Assembly: GCA_021029095.1 (NCBI GenBank)
Contig: JAJOHG010000003.1
Location: 744,001 to 808,000 of the forward strand
Origin: Phellopilus nigrolimitatus
Taxonomy: Eukaryota > Basidiomycota > Agaricomycetes > Hymenochaetales > Hymenochaetaceae
Length of the DNA: 64,000 nucleotides
Direction: 5' to 3'
The number at the start of each line of letters is the position of its first letter. Within the stretch, counting starts at the first letter, position 1. Below are positions 1 through 11,700 of this stretch, one piece after another. The notes beneath the pieces are model-generated. The model saw nothing but the letters and a program-made list of their open reading frames with translations, searched no databases and was not told the DNA's origin. Both the position numbers and the translations under genes were made by a program.

Positions 1-159
1 AGTGGCCACTGAAGGGAGGTTGGGCAAGCGTCGGGCAAGCGTGAAGCGTGACCGCTTACGGGAACTCTCGCTGACGTCATAATGTAGCCACAATTGTTGT
101 ACATACTGTCTGACACTCGTAAATAGAACTTGGAAAAAATACAAAGCTACAGGAAACGG

Positions 160-2514
160 TCAACTACGAGTCCGTGCGTTGAACACCTCCGTCTGTCGGA
201 AATTGTTGATGTGGACTTCGCTGTCAAGCATCATCTGCGAACTCGTTCAATCCCGATAAGTTTTACGACTAGAAATCATGCATTCACCTCTTCCGCCATC
301 ACATAAATGTCCGAGTTCGGCCGGTTGTACATCAACGAATTTGCGAACATCAAGTAGATGTCACGTTGATATTCACTCGATGAGCTTGTCGCGCCGTCTC
401 GTACTCGGTTCTTAACTGTCTTCAAATCCATTGGCCGTTTCACGATGTCGTGGTAGTCGGGTGCCTCCGAGGGTTTGATAGGATTGTGGAAGATCGTCCC
501 GTTGCGATGTGCAGAGATTTGAGAATGAAGCATATAAATAACGTTTTGGAAGCGCTTCCGTTCTGAAACGCTTATTTAACTACAAAGTGCATGGATAGAA
601 AATGTTGGCGAACCTTTTGAGTTTTTCGGCCCAGAAATCATCGCAGATGGCGTGGCGGGTGACTCCGCGTCGTCGACAGGCTCGGACTCCTCTCTCAGCT
701 TCTTTTTGTCCCTCGAAGAATCAGACGTGACACCGTCTACTTCTGATGCCCTTCGTTTCGCTACAAAAAGGCAGATATAAATAGCATCGATAGAAAGAAG
801 AAAGAAAAAAAAAAGGGGGGGGGGGGGATTTGTTTACCTTCACTTCGCCCAGTGGGCGTAGGTGTAGACTCATGCGAAGCCCTCTGAGAAGCTTCGCCTT
901 CGCGAGAAGCTGATTGGTCAGAGGTCTCTTCATCCACATTGGTATGAATATGCTCGGCTGCCTCAGCCGTTTCCGCATCGATCGTTTCTTCATCTTGTAC
1001 CTCTTGTGAATTCTGTAGTCTTACCTGGACCTCCTCTCGCTCATCCTCGCTTTTCTCGTGTTCGTCGACAGCGGGTTCAGTGACCCTTGATGGTGATTCT
1101 TGACTTGCCCTCGAGTGAGGTTTCTCTCTGGGCCTTGATGCTCTCGAAGAAAATTCCTCGGGAATAGGAGAAGGAGAGAGTGCTGGCTGTCTGACACCTG
1201 TTGATGATTGTTCTTCATGCTCCTTCTCCTCTTCCCCTTCAAGCTCCGCCTCCAGCTCCTTCTCCTTCTCCTCAAGTTCGTTCTCTTCCTCCTCTTCCTC
1301 CTCTTCCTCCTCATCTTCCTCATCCTCATCCTCTTCCACGTTCTCCTCCTCCTCCTCCTCCTCCTCTTCCTCTTCCTCTTCCTCCCCCTCCCCCTCCTCT
1401 TTCTCGACCGAACCTTCGTCCCCTTTGATATTAACAAGCTGATCTTTTACTTTGTCTTGAACAGCCAATAACTCTGATTCTTCACGAGGAGATGCACGTA
1501 TAGGTGATGACACATCCATGGGTACCTCACCATCTGAGTCCTCTTCTTGCGTTGTCGCCAGGCCACCACTGGCACTTTCCTGGAAATGACGGTTCTCTTC
1601 AGTACTGAACTGTGGTACTGGTAATTAAGAAATCATCTCACCACGTGTGTATCAACCGCTGGTGTTTGGCTTCGCAAAGGCGTTTCTGGTCGTTCGCTCG
1701 TCTTCCGAATAGCCATTGGAAAAAGGCGATAAACATAGCGAAGAGCACGCACCTTAGTCCTAACATCGTCCTCATCATCAGCTGCAGCTTCTTGACCTTC
1801 AGACATATATGTCAGCGTCCTGCTCTTAGATAGGCGACAAAAGGAGAGTAGGATGAAAGACGAGTAACTCACCAATCTGACTGGTCGAAGAGAATATATC
1901 CAACGAGACATCTGCGCCACTCAGCTTGGCCAGTATTCTGCCATCCCATTTACCAGCACGTATATCATCAATCTCCGTGGCTATTGTTCTGCCGTGTGGA
2001 TTGAACAAAAAAAACCACAACGTTAAATGTACCGGACATACTTGAATTTCTCCTCCTCGATAGCTATCTCATCTCTCAGCTCCACGACTCGGTTACTATA
2101 GTGCTGCTGAGCGAGCCTGACGTGAGTTATGGCTGAGTTTATCGTCAGACGCCGCGACCTTAACAGCGTAACGAGACTGATCTAACCTCTCTTCGCCTGG
2201 CACATGTCCGTACTTGACTCGAGTCAGTATTCACACCTCAAAACACTCATATGCATCACAGCTCACCGTTCTAGACCCGCCTCTTTCATGAGATAGCCGT
2301 ATATCGCAGCGCATGATTGCGTGGTAAAAAAGTTCTTCGGCCTTGAGATGAGCGGGTGCTTATGTAGCAGCTTTGCGATTTCAGACCATGCTGATTGTTT
2401 CGCGCCAAATTCATAGACGGCTTGCGCAAATAAAAGACGTTCTCGAGTACTTAGTGAAGCCACCTCCTCAGCGGCAGCCAAGGAACTACGTGTAATACGA
2501 CTGCCAGACGACAT
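160..2514 (-). CDS. BRD8-like bromodomain protein (putative NuA4/TIP60 subunit)
   Basis: The N-terminus (start MSSGSRITRSS at 2514; an in-frame upstream Met at 2589 is less likely) carries a SANT/Myb-like block, 'LSTRERLLFAQAVYEFG' through 'SCAAIYGYLMKEAGLER', that resembles the start of BRD8. A middle part is extremely Glu-rich (about 1220-1413), followed by a Ser/Arg/Glu-rich linker. The bromodomain lies at the C-terminus ('DYHDIVKRPMDLKTVKNRV', 'YQRDIYLMFANSLMYNRP'). The open frame of the bromodomain exon stops at 276, but a 53-nt intron (235-287, GTGAAT...CAG) joins it to a last exon ending at 160 with MMLDSEVHINNFRQTE, which completes the final bromodomain helix as BRD8 proteins do. BRD8 family proteins sit in NuA4/TIP60 histone acetyltransferase complexes in the nucleus; membership here is inferred. 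The gene lies directly downstream of Tra1, same strand, 207 nt away. The exact exons between 1520 and 2260 are not fully resolved. Confidence 0.8.
805..827. repeat. A10-G13 homopolymer junction in a BRD8-like intron
   Basis: Ten A followed by thirteen G on the plus strand. On the coding strand this reads C13-T10 and lies just after the donor GTAAAC near 840, so it is an intronic pyrimidine tract, not coding sequence. Its length is prone to slippage and to sequencing error. Confidence 0.9.
1219..1413 (-). repeat. Glu-rich low-complexity coding repeat (GAG/GAA runs)
   Basis: Imperfect GAG/GAA trinucleotide repeats encode runs of up to about 14 glutamates with a few Asp, Asn and Val. The tract belongs to the BRD8-like gene. 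On the other strand and frames it produces spurious Pro-rich, Leu-rich and Arg-rich ORFs. Confidence 0.85.
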
Positions 2515-2721
2515 CGCAGTAGGCCTCGCTTGAATGAGACTCGTTCGCCAGTTGGGAAAAGGTACACGTAAGTTACCATATCGAGGCACCAGTGATCAAT
2601 GAAAAGGTCAAAAAAATGCTTTTATTATTCAAACGAAAACAAGCGATAACAATTACACAGGTTGAGTCTATCAATATATAATTTAGATGCCGAGTAGAAA
2701 TGTTATGCACTACAGACGAAA

Positions 2722-5700
2722 CTAGAACCAAGGACAGTACAGGTCAGACATGAGCGCCAACTTCAAGGGATTAGCAGCCTGGGAGATCAGGTTTGTTACG
2801 CTTTGCATTGACTGTGTCACTTTGTCATCCTTTGGGTCCTTTATCCCAGACATGATTAGGACACAGTTTGTCATATTTGAACTTTGGAAGAGCGCGAATC
2901 TCACCTGGGCTTTCTCAAGCTTACATGCCATCAACTCTGCTCTCCCCACGATGCCCACGGTGTTATCGAACACGCGAAGGCGGAAAATGCTTTCTTGATT
3001 TTGGTTACGCTTTCCTCTTGCTATTGACCAGGTCAAGACCTCATCACGAATAAAGAGGCACAGGTGCTGATCGAGTTCATACTGGAAAAGGTGTCAGGCA
3101 GTGACACAACGTGAAAATAAAAACAAAAAAGATCACACCTCTGGCTTCGTGAGAGCCCTTGCGATAGCCACGATTGCCGGGCAGAACAGCGCTTCAGTAC
3201 CCGTAGGATTCACGAAGTGCTGCAAGTTAGGTGTGAAACGAAACGGCACGCTTTCAAGATGCGCAATTTGAGCATTTTGGCTACTGACACCTGAAAAACC
3301 TAATTCAATATGACTATACTTCTTTATATCCTACTAACTTACCAGGTAGGATTTCCGACATGTAAATTTGGCCTGTCGCGCGCGAGATGTGGAAGCGTGG
3401 CGGTTGGCGGCTAGTGATACAGACAATGTATGTCATAAAGCTGACAGCCGCTAGCTGGAGTGTGAATGCCTTGCGCATTCTCCAGAGCTCTTGTGGACTA
3501 CACATGGTGCGTGTCATGTACTATGCAACGTCAGTATGTAGGAAATAACTCGTCTGATAAAACCTACCCGACTGAGCACATCCTCCGGAACCATTTTCTT
3601 GCAAACCTCATCGAACACGGCCTTCCTAACGTTGTTATACTCTAAGTTATTGGAAGTCTGCACAATGAAAATATGACAAACGACCCTTCTTCACGCCAAA
3701 ATAGATAAGAAACGTACAGAAGTGTTCGATTCGGACATGATTTCCTTCGTCTTTGCGGCGACCATAAGAGCGGGATCTTCTCTGGTCACGCCTATTTCTT
3801 CGCAGTGTTGATCGTATATGTCTTGTAGAGAGACATAAGACGGATCGTTCAAGAAAAGTCGAACTTGAGGATTCAATGATACCGCTAAAGGAAGGTGAAA
3901 CTGGAGATTGCGCTTTCTGCTTTCTTTTCGCCGCGTGAGAGCACTAGAGATAAAAGAGGAAGACAAAGAAGTGTGAGCCTGCAGTATTCGCATTTGTAAA
4001 TAATTACGTACTGGTTGAAGGTACGGAACAGTTGCATGACACGTTCTTCACGACGACACCAACGAGCTGCGGGCTGCTGGACAGCGAAGGTGTAATGCAC
4101 GCCATCATGGCCATGTATAACAAACCGCTTGTAGCAGTAACCTTGACCGCGACAAATTTCAAATTTGGGTCCGAACTGTCTAATGCGACTGAACTGCGAG
4201 TTATTGTCCACCAACTATAATAACAGTTATAAAGTCAATTGAAATATACCTGATGACGGGAACTCACCTCCAAGTATTGCCCTGGTACTTCAACTTCATC
4301 GAATTTCGTGTACTGAAACTCAACCAACCAATGACTCAAAAGATCAAGTGGTTGAACACGAGGCCTCGAATCCAAGAACGTTTCATAACGATCTCTCCAG
4401 TGTTGCAGTCGGTGTATGTACTCTTGCAGACGAGGCTTGCTGAGGATGAAGTCTTGATCGTAGTCCTTCTAAAACAGAAAACTTTTAGGAAAGTACCGGT
4501 TGTCTGCAATCCAAAAAGGCTTACTCTAGCCTGACCAGCAAGATGGATGGCCATCCTACTTATGTTCTTTACGATTTGTTCTGATAGAGCACCGTCATCG
4601 TTAGGGTTGCTCGCGCGCGAACTACAATTCTGTAAAGACAATGGCGAAATTACAACTGAAGGTCAGCACAGTAGCGACGGACGAACCTGAGCAGCATCCT
4701 GGAGAAGCATAAACGTGAACCTATAGATCTCCTCTTCGGGTGTCGCCTTGAACTTGATGCTGAACTGGTCAACCATGGTTTCCAAAGTCAGAGCAAGAAG
4801 AGGATTATTAGTTTTCAGCAACGAGGCAATATCGTCCACAAGCTCCCAGTCCTCCTTGCTGGTCCCGTTGGCGGGTACATGTCCTTCCGACGGAGCTGAA
4901 GGGGCGGCCATGCCGTCAGAGCTGGCAGCATTCTGACTAGCGAGAACTGAATTATGATTCGCCTGCATTGCCATCCGCTGGGCTGCTTCCTGCGCCTGCG
5001 TCTGAGCCTGCGTCTGCGCCAGCTGTTTTCGAAGATTCGCCAAATCTTCCTTCGTCGTTCTTAATGGGAAGAACAATGCCTATAATGCACCAGAGAATCA
5101 ATATTCAGACGATGGCAAAGAAAAGAGGATTTGATGAAGCGTACTTGCGGGTGCGTTTTGGCCAATTCCACAAGTATACGCTGCGCTTGTGGTGCCTCGC
5201 CAAACGACAGAGAGAAGAGCAATTGCGGTATGAGAGTGATCCAATACCATAGAGCACGGTCGCCAGTGTACGTACTGAAAGCCTCAGCAATGGTGCCTAT
5301 GGGATCATCGATGGTGAGAAGCCACAGCACTCTCGTAAGAAGCGGACGACTCTTCGTATTCTTATACAATCCAGCAGCTTGGATATAACAGGACACGGCG
5401 TGTGCCCCAAACTTCACTTCGGAATGCGCATTGCTGAACATTTTGTCGTTATAACGTCCCCATTCTGACCAAGCCTTTGCCACATTCATGTCGAGCTGTA
5501 CTGCTTGACCAAAACAAGCTTCCGCCTCGTCATTCTGATTCAAAGCAGAGTAAAACATTCCCTTTAGCGTGTAGAACTCGGCTTTCTGAGGGGTCGAAAA
5601 ATACATAAGATTCGTGTTGTTGATCAAATTGAGGCCCTCAAGCAGCTTCTCGGGAACCTGGAGACGGCAACGAGCCTCTTCACGCAGCTTCAGGAAAGCT

Positions 5701-8700
5701 TCAGATATTTCGATATTAGGCAACTCGTAAATTTTCGTCAAGGACAGTTGCGCGACATCGAATAGGTCATGCTTGCGAGCGACATGCGCGAAGCGGTTAA
5801 TAATCCAAGCGGTTTCATGATACCCACGATAGCCGAACGTGTTGGCAGCATTCGCTTGAGCACCGTTCTGTCCATTCACTTGAATGAGAGGAATATATTG
5901 TTTGTTGATTGAGCTGAATACATTCTGTCTCCATGCAACGAGATCGCTCCAGACACTGATGTCGTCATGAAGATTCGGGAGCCGTTCCCTCCATGCCTGA
6001 AGAACCAACTTTAAATCGCCTGACTTCCTTTCCAGGTTTTGCGGAGTTGTGGACGCCAACGATCCGAAAATCTGGACAGCTTCTTGAAGTTCGACGAATT
6101 GTTGGAAGTGCTGCAACAACGGGATATGACATGCAGACATCTTTGGAGGGAAAGCAATCCATTTCCGAAGCGAGAGTTGCATGGCATCTTCGAGAATTCG
6201 AGTAAATTCGATATTTCTATCGACTGCACCAGGGGTCTTTACAAGTGCAATGAAGGCCTCATAAACACGGCGCCGAGGAGTCGCAACATCCGACATGCTC
6301 TGGATCTGCTCTTCGAGAAGCTGAAGACTGTCCTTGTCAGCCCAGTCTTTGTTCCTCCATGCGGCCTCGAGCAAGAGCTCATGATTACCATCATTTCGGG
6401 CAAGTTCATACAGAACGTCCCATTGCTGCATCTTCTCGGTTGCGATGATCCAATGATCCTCCCACAGGCAATATTCAGATTCGGTAAAAGGGATGCTGTT
6501 GTTTCTCGCCCTGCTCTGCGCCTGCTCGTATGCAATCTGTGCCTCTGGCCACATGCCATTCTGCTCGTATGTAATGGCGACATTGGTCTCGTTATGCAGG
6601 GATCTGCGGCGCCAAAGTCCATAAAACATATCTTCCTCGACAAGTTCAGCGTAGACTTCAGCCAAAGCATCGTAGACGCTGTCCCGCACTGTGCCGTCAT
6701 CATCCCGCACAAAGTCGAGTGAGGACTGAAGATGTTCTAAAGCAACATGCCACGCGCCGAATGTCTTTGCAAGGTACTTAAGAAGGTGCGGAGGAAGGCT
6801 CATGGGAGGTGAGCAAGCATGAATACCCTCCAGCAGTGCCTGTATGACATTAGGACGCATCTCGCTCTGTCGGATGTGGTATTCGCGGCTGAGGAGAATG
6901 ACCATATGATGCGTCACATCGCCTTGCTCCTTGCGTGTGAGCGAGGACCAAATCGCGGAGAACACAGAGACCCAGGTGTCATGGGCCGCCTGCATGCCAT
7001 AGTAAAGCAGACGGCGCATTGGGCGTACTATGTCTCTGATCCGACTGTTAGCTATAGTCTGAGCTAATGGAGACGATGTTTGAGTAAAAACGACACTCGG
7101 CGAGGAAGTCAGCGGCATATCGGTATCAACAGAGCTGAGCAGGAGGTCTAGGGCAAGATAGGTCCAGTTACAATCTGCCAATGCATCCCAGCTTTGTACG
7201 CCTAGAATGTACGTGAGACGGCTCGTTAATGATCGAGGTATGCTGCTGTCCAGAAGGTCGATAAAGCGCTCGCGCAGGGATGTGTCATGCGAACGACATC
7301 CTAGTATGAACGCCTGTTCTAGTCTCGACGTCAAGTCACTCCGACGTAAAGATGGCTCCGTATAGATGTCGTAGATGAGCTCAAGATATTGATTGAAGAG
7401 ATCTATGCCACGGGTTTCGAACGTCGTCATCTTCTGCAGCAAACTGGCCTTCTCCTTCATCGTGGGATAGGCGTCTCTGCGAGATAAAGCCCAATCACGA
7501 GCCGTATCGAGGAGGAATTGGCAAAGCGTCGGACTGGCCGACTTCTCGACCAATATAATCAGGTTTCCTAGATGAAGCCTTCGCTGATCAGAAGGTAGTG
7601 TGGATGAGTTTTGGCAGATCTTTAAAATGCTGACAAGCATGCGGACAATCGCGTCGTAGTTCTCTGAGTTCGGTGGGTTCGGTGGGGAGCTGATGTGTTC
7701 CTTCGTAAGCTTGCCTAACAGTCTCATTAAGGAAGTGGCGAAGGGCTCAATCCTTTCTGGGACAACCTGCACGACAGACGTCAACATCAGAAGTGCTCCG
7801 CGCAGTGCTGGCATGCTCTTCAAACCCTCAGAGATCGTGTTATAAATAAAGGTATGGAATTCCGCCACCTCGGACTGGTTGTTCTCGTCCTCTTTGGGTA
7901 AAGGATAAATCTGCAGAAGACGTTCAACGATTGGGTGTAAAGTATCGAGCATCACAGGCTCGTCGAGCAACATCCCCTTTTGCACAAGTTTCTGAAGGAT
8001 TTTGACATTTTGCGTAAACCAAGAGTCCGGTTTATTTGCGCAAACGACCTGGAGGACCCTAGCAGACGCGAAGATTGTGGGAGCGGTGTCTTCCTTGAAC
8101 TCCATCTATAGAAAGTTTTAGTTCATAGGTGCACTCGGTTGATTCGTTTCGATCTCACCTCGCATAGTGCCTTGCGGAAGTAGTCCAGTTTGAAGGCCAC
8201 TTCGCCCCATCCCGAAGTGTTGAGGAAATCCTTCAATAGAGCAAGAGCACGCGCAACTATATTTGTCTTCGTTTGCGCGTCTTGCGGGCCTGTCGCTATG
8301 CGAGTCAGATAGCTCACCACAGCCTCACGGAATCCAAGCGACGTGACCCATCCTGAAGGATTCTCGCCAGGCCGCAAGGACTTTTGCTCCCACTTATAAA
8401 TCACATCGAGTATATCTAATGACAAAATCCGGCCCTCTGAGCTGGCAGAAAGGTGGATACCAAGTTTCGGCAACGTGTTGATAATGTGCGGAATAAAGAG
8501 CGACCGGCACGGATAGAAGAGTTCTGGTTGACGAGAGATCAGTTGATAAATCACAGAGACCTGCGACATTCCATTCCCTTCCTCCGCTAATAAACGCCGA
8601 GTTGTTCTCGCCCAATGCGATTGACCTGGATCGGGAGGCATCCTTTGTAGAATAGGAGAGATAATATCCAAAGCTTGACGCGCCAGCTTTTGACCTCCTT

Positions 8701-11700
8701 CGGCGTGTGGTGGTTTGAGAAGGCCTGTCCACGCAGAAAGAAAGAATTTCGCAGGTGTCTCATACGTTTCAAAGAATCTTGCAGCCAAAAGGTTGGCCAC
8801 CTGTTTTACTGTCTGGTCATCGTTGCTGATGTATAGCCAGGCAAATTTAATAACATCCTTCTTAACATCGACGAGAAGTTGAGGGCGATGGTGAACCATC
8901 ACTGTTGTCAAATGCAGGATTTCGATCTTGAAAAAATCGTCTGCATCTGCAAAGGCGCTCCCGCTTCCCTCGATCCACAGCCTGGCGTGGAACCGTTCGA
9001 TTATGTGTCTGTCAATCAAGCCGTCTTCGTGCGACCGACACAAGTGCACAAGAATCATCGGCGAAATCACGTATCGCAAGAAACTCGTCTTCCTTGACCA
9101 TGAAACAGACTGATCGTCGAACCACGTCAAAAATCTGGTTAGAATGTTACGACGAAACAACATAGTTCCATCAAGCGAAACGTGCTTATAGAGGAACCGC
9201 GTAAGCTCGCTAAGATCCATAGCGACATTCATCGAATAAATGGAGATGATGTCGAACAGAATATCGATACGGGGACTTTCCACCATTGCCTTCATGAACA
9301 TGGAAATCATAAGGTCATATCTCCGGAATCTGAATTGTGATTCCTGACCCCAGTTGGATGCATATTCCGGCTCCGAATTCCACAAGTCGAGTAAAGCATC
9401 AATCACATCGTTGTCTTTCGTCCACCCAGGAGTTAACTCAGCGATATCTGCACATAAAAGAAGACCAGGAAGAACCGTATCTACATCTCCGCTCCTGAAG
9501 CACACGCGGGCAATGACCCAAGACCGCACTGCAAATTCCCTGAGCAGTTTCGGCGCCATCCTTGAATTCAACGTGTTTCGGAGTGTACGAACAAACCGAG
9601 GCTGATTCAAACAAGACAGGAAATAGTCCACCGCATCTATCGTATTGCGGTCGAGATACTTCCCGAGGGGTTCTGAGAAGGGGCTTTGTGTGGACGAATG
9701 AAGATGTGCTTCAGTCTGGACCACTATGGGGACAAGTTCCTTCATATAGACAACCGCGGTCTGAGGTAGCAGGTGGAAGATATTAACAAGACGGACGAGC
9801 TTGTTGATAGCATCGTTTTCGGAGAGCGGTACCCGAGCACTAGCTAGTAGCATTTGAGGCTCTGCGATAGCGCGAAAGTGGTCGAGAAGCTTTACGCCAA
9901 TCTCGACCTTGAAATAGTTCGCCAAGAGCCTGAGGAGACGCGATAGACCGTCAAGGTCCGCAATCGAAAGTTTCTTCGTGTCCGATAGGTTCATGAGTAT
10001 GGGCCGTAAACCCGTTTGCAGAAGCTCTTTCGGAAACCGAGACTGGTCAATAAGGATGATTCGCAAGCCCTCATGAGCGGCATCAGATACTTCCTTGGAG
10101 GGATTATATAAAGACTTGAAGTAGACTCCAGTGACCCTAGTAAAATGAATCAGTTAAAAGTTCCACATTCAAGATGCATGACGTACCTCTGCCGAGTATG
10201 CGGAACTCGGGAGAAACAGTCCGTGAGAGGAAGCGCAGCAGATAAGAGTTTCAAACAAGCCACACGTAATTGAACCACCTCCAGCGAACTCTTCCTGACA
10301 TCAATCTTCGCGACGAGCGACATATCACTATTGTCAGCCAGGGCCAGAGCCTCGTGAAGCAAACGGATCAGCTCCTCATTCATTTCCAAAAGAGGGGGAT
10401 CTAAACTGATGCAGTAGCGAACTGCTTCAACTTGACCGACGATAATAGGATGAGGAAGCGAACGAAGAGGCTTCACGAAAATCGAGGTCATTACGCGGTC
10501 TCGATGAGGTAATAGCAGTTCCACAACTGGCCGTCCGCTAAGCTCGGAAAGTAGTTTAATGCATGAGCGTGCGGTCTGGCGCACAACAGGATGGGCAGAG
10601 GCGACCTCGTTGAAGAAAATGCCAATGAGAAAAGGAATTCTTGATTGCACGGGCGGAGGCGCGCCGTCGACCTCCATTTGATTGCCGTGGTTGTTATTTG
10701 TCATGCGTAAAACACATACGAGATTCTCGATAATGTCCGAGACGTTACGAGGTGGGTCGTGTGGCGAGTCTTTCAGAACGTGGAGGAGTGTCCTTACGAT
10801 GTCGATCTCGCGAGTAATAGTCCATTTCTCGCCGACTTCAGGAGTTGATGTCATGATCATCATCCCAGTGCAGCCCGCACTCTTCCTCACCCATGCCTCG
10901 TCGAAACAAAGCGTGCTAAAGCGGGTTGCCACCATGTGAAGAATAGGCAAGAGATCTATCGGCTTTAGTCCATTCGAGTATCCAATCGGCACGAGGTCGT
11001 GCACGATTAGTCTCAAGATCTCGGCCGCTCTCTTTGCCTGATGCTCATCGGTACGAGCCAATGCATGCGGAAAAGCATCGAGATACAAGCCGAACATATG
11101 ACTCGGAAATCTTCGCAACGAAACGTCCTTGGCAAGAGCTCTACGCGCTTCAAGGGTAAAGACATGTCGCGAAAGAGTCCGCAAGTATTCTTCTGCTCGT
11201 TCTTGAACGTGAGGTACGTGTATGGCGTCGAAGAGACCTTCAACTCCTCGAATGAATATGTTTTCCCTGTCACGCCCCTCTAGACCCTGAACAGATTGTC
11301 GACTCATTAGATGACTCTAGAAACGATCTAGATGTGCAACATACCTCGTTTAACAGATTGGTTAACATGTGTTCTAGGTAATTGTATGCGTGGGTCTTGT
11401 CAGGCGCATTGGACTTTGCCAGAATGCGTGCAGACAGTTCCGCGATAGGCCCAACCTGTATGTACTCCTGTCTCCCGCTTAAAGACACAGCGATTTTTGC
11501 AGGGTCCGCATACGGTTTGTAAGACAAGGATGGTTTCTCGTCAAGCAAGCGCCGGTTCCGACCGCCGAGCTTGCCAAGGATGCGGATGGTCGTGTGTGCG
11601 TGGTGGTGATTCCCCGGAAGGGGTCTCAAGTGGCTGTGAAGTGCTTCCATGAGCTCACGCAGCACAGGGCGCAGAATCGGGTCAAGGAAGTCTCCGATTA

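Noticed and set aside
1201..1471. Pro-rich and Leu-rich plus-strand ORFs
   Set aside because: They are shadows of the GAG/GAA repeat that encodes the acidic run of the BRD8-like protein on the other strand.
6039..6722. A 227-codon plus-strand ORF inside Tra1
   Set aside because: It lies fully within the long conserved FAT-domain exon on the minus strand and has no family resemblance.
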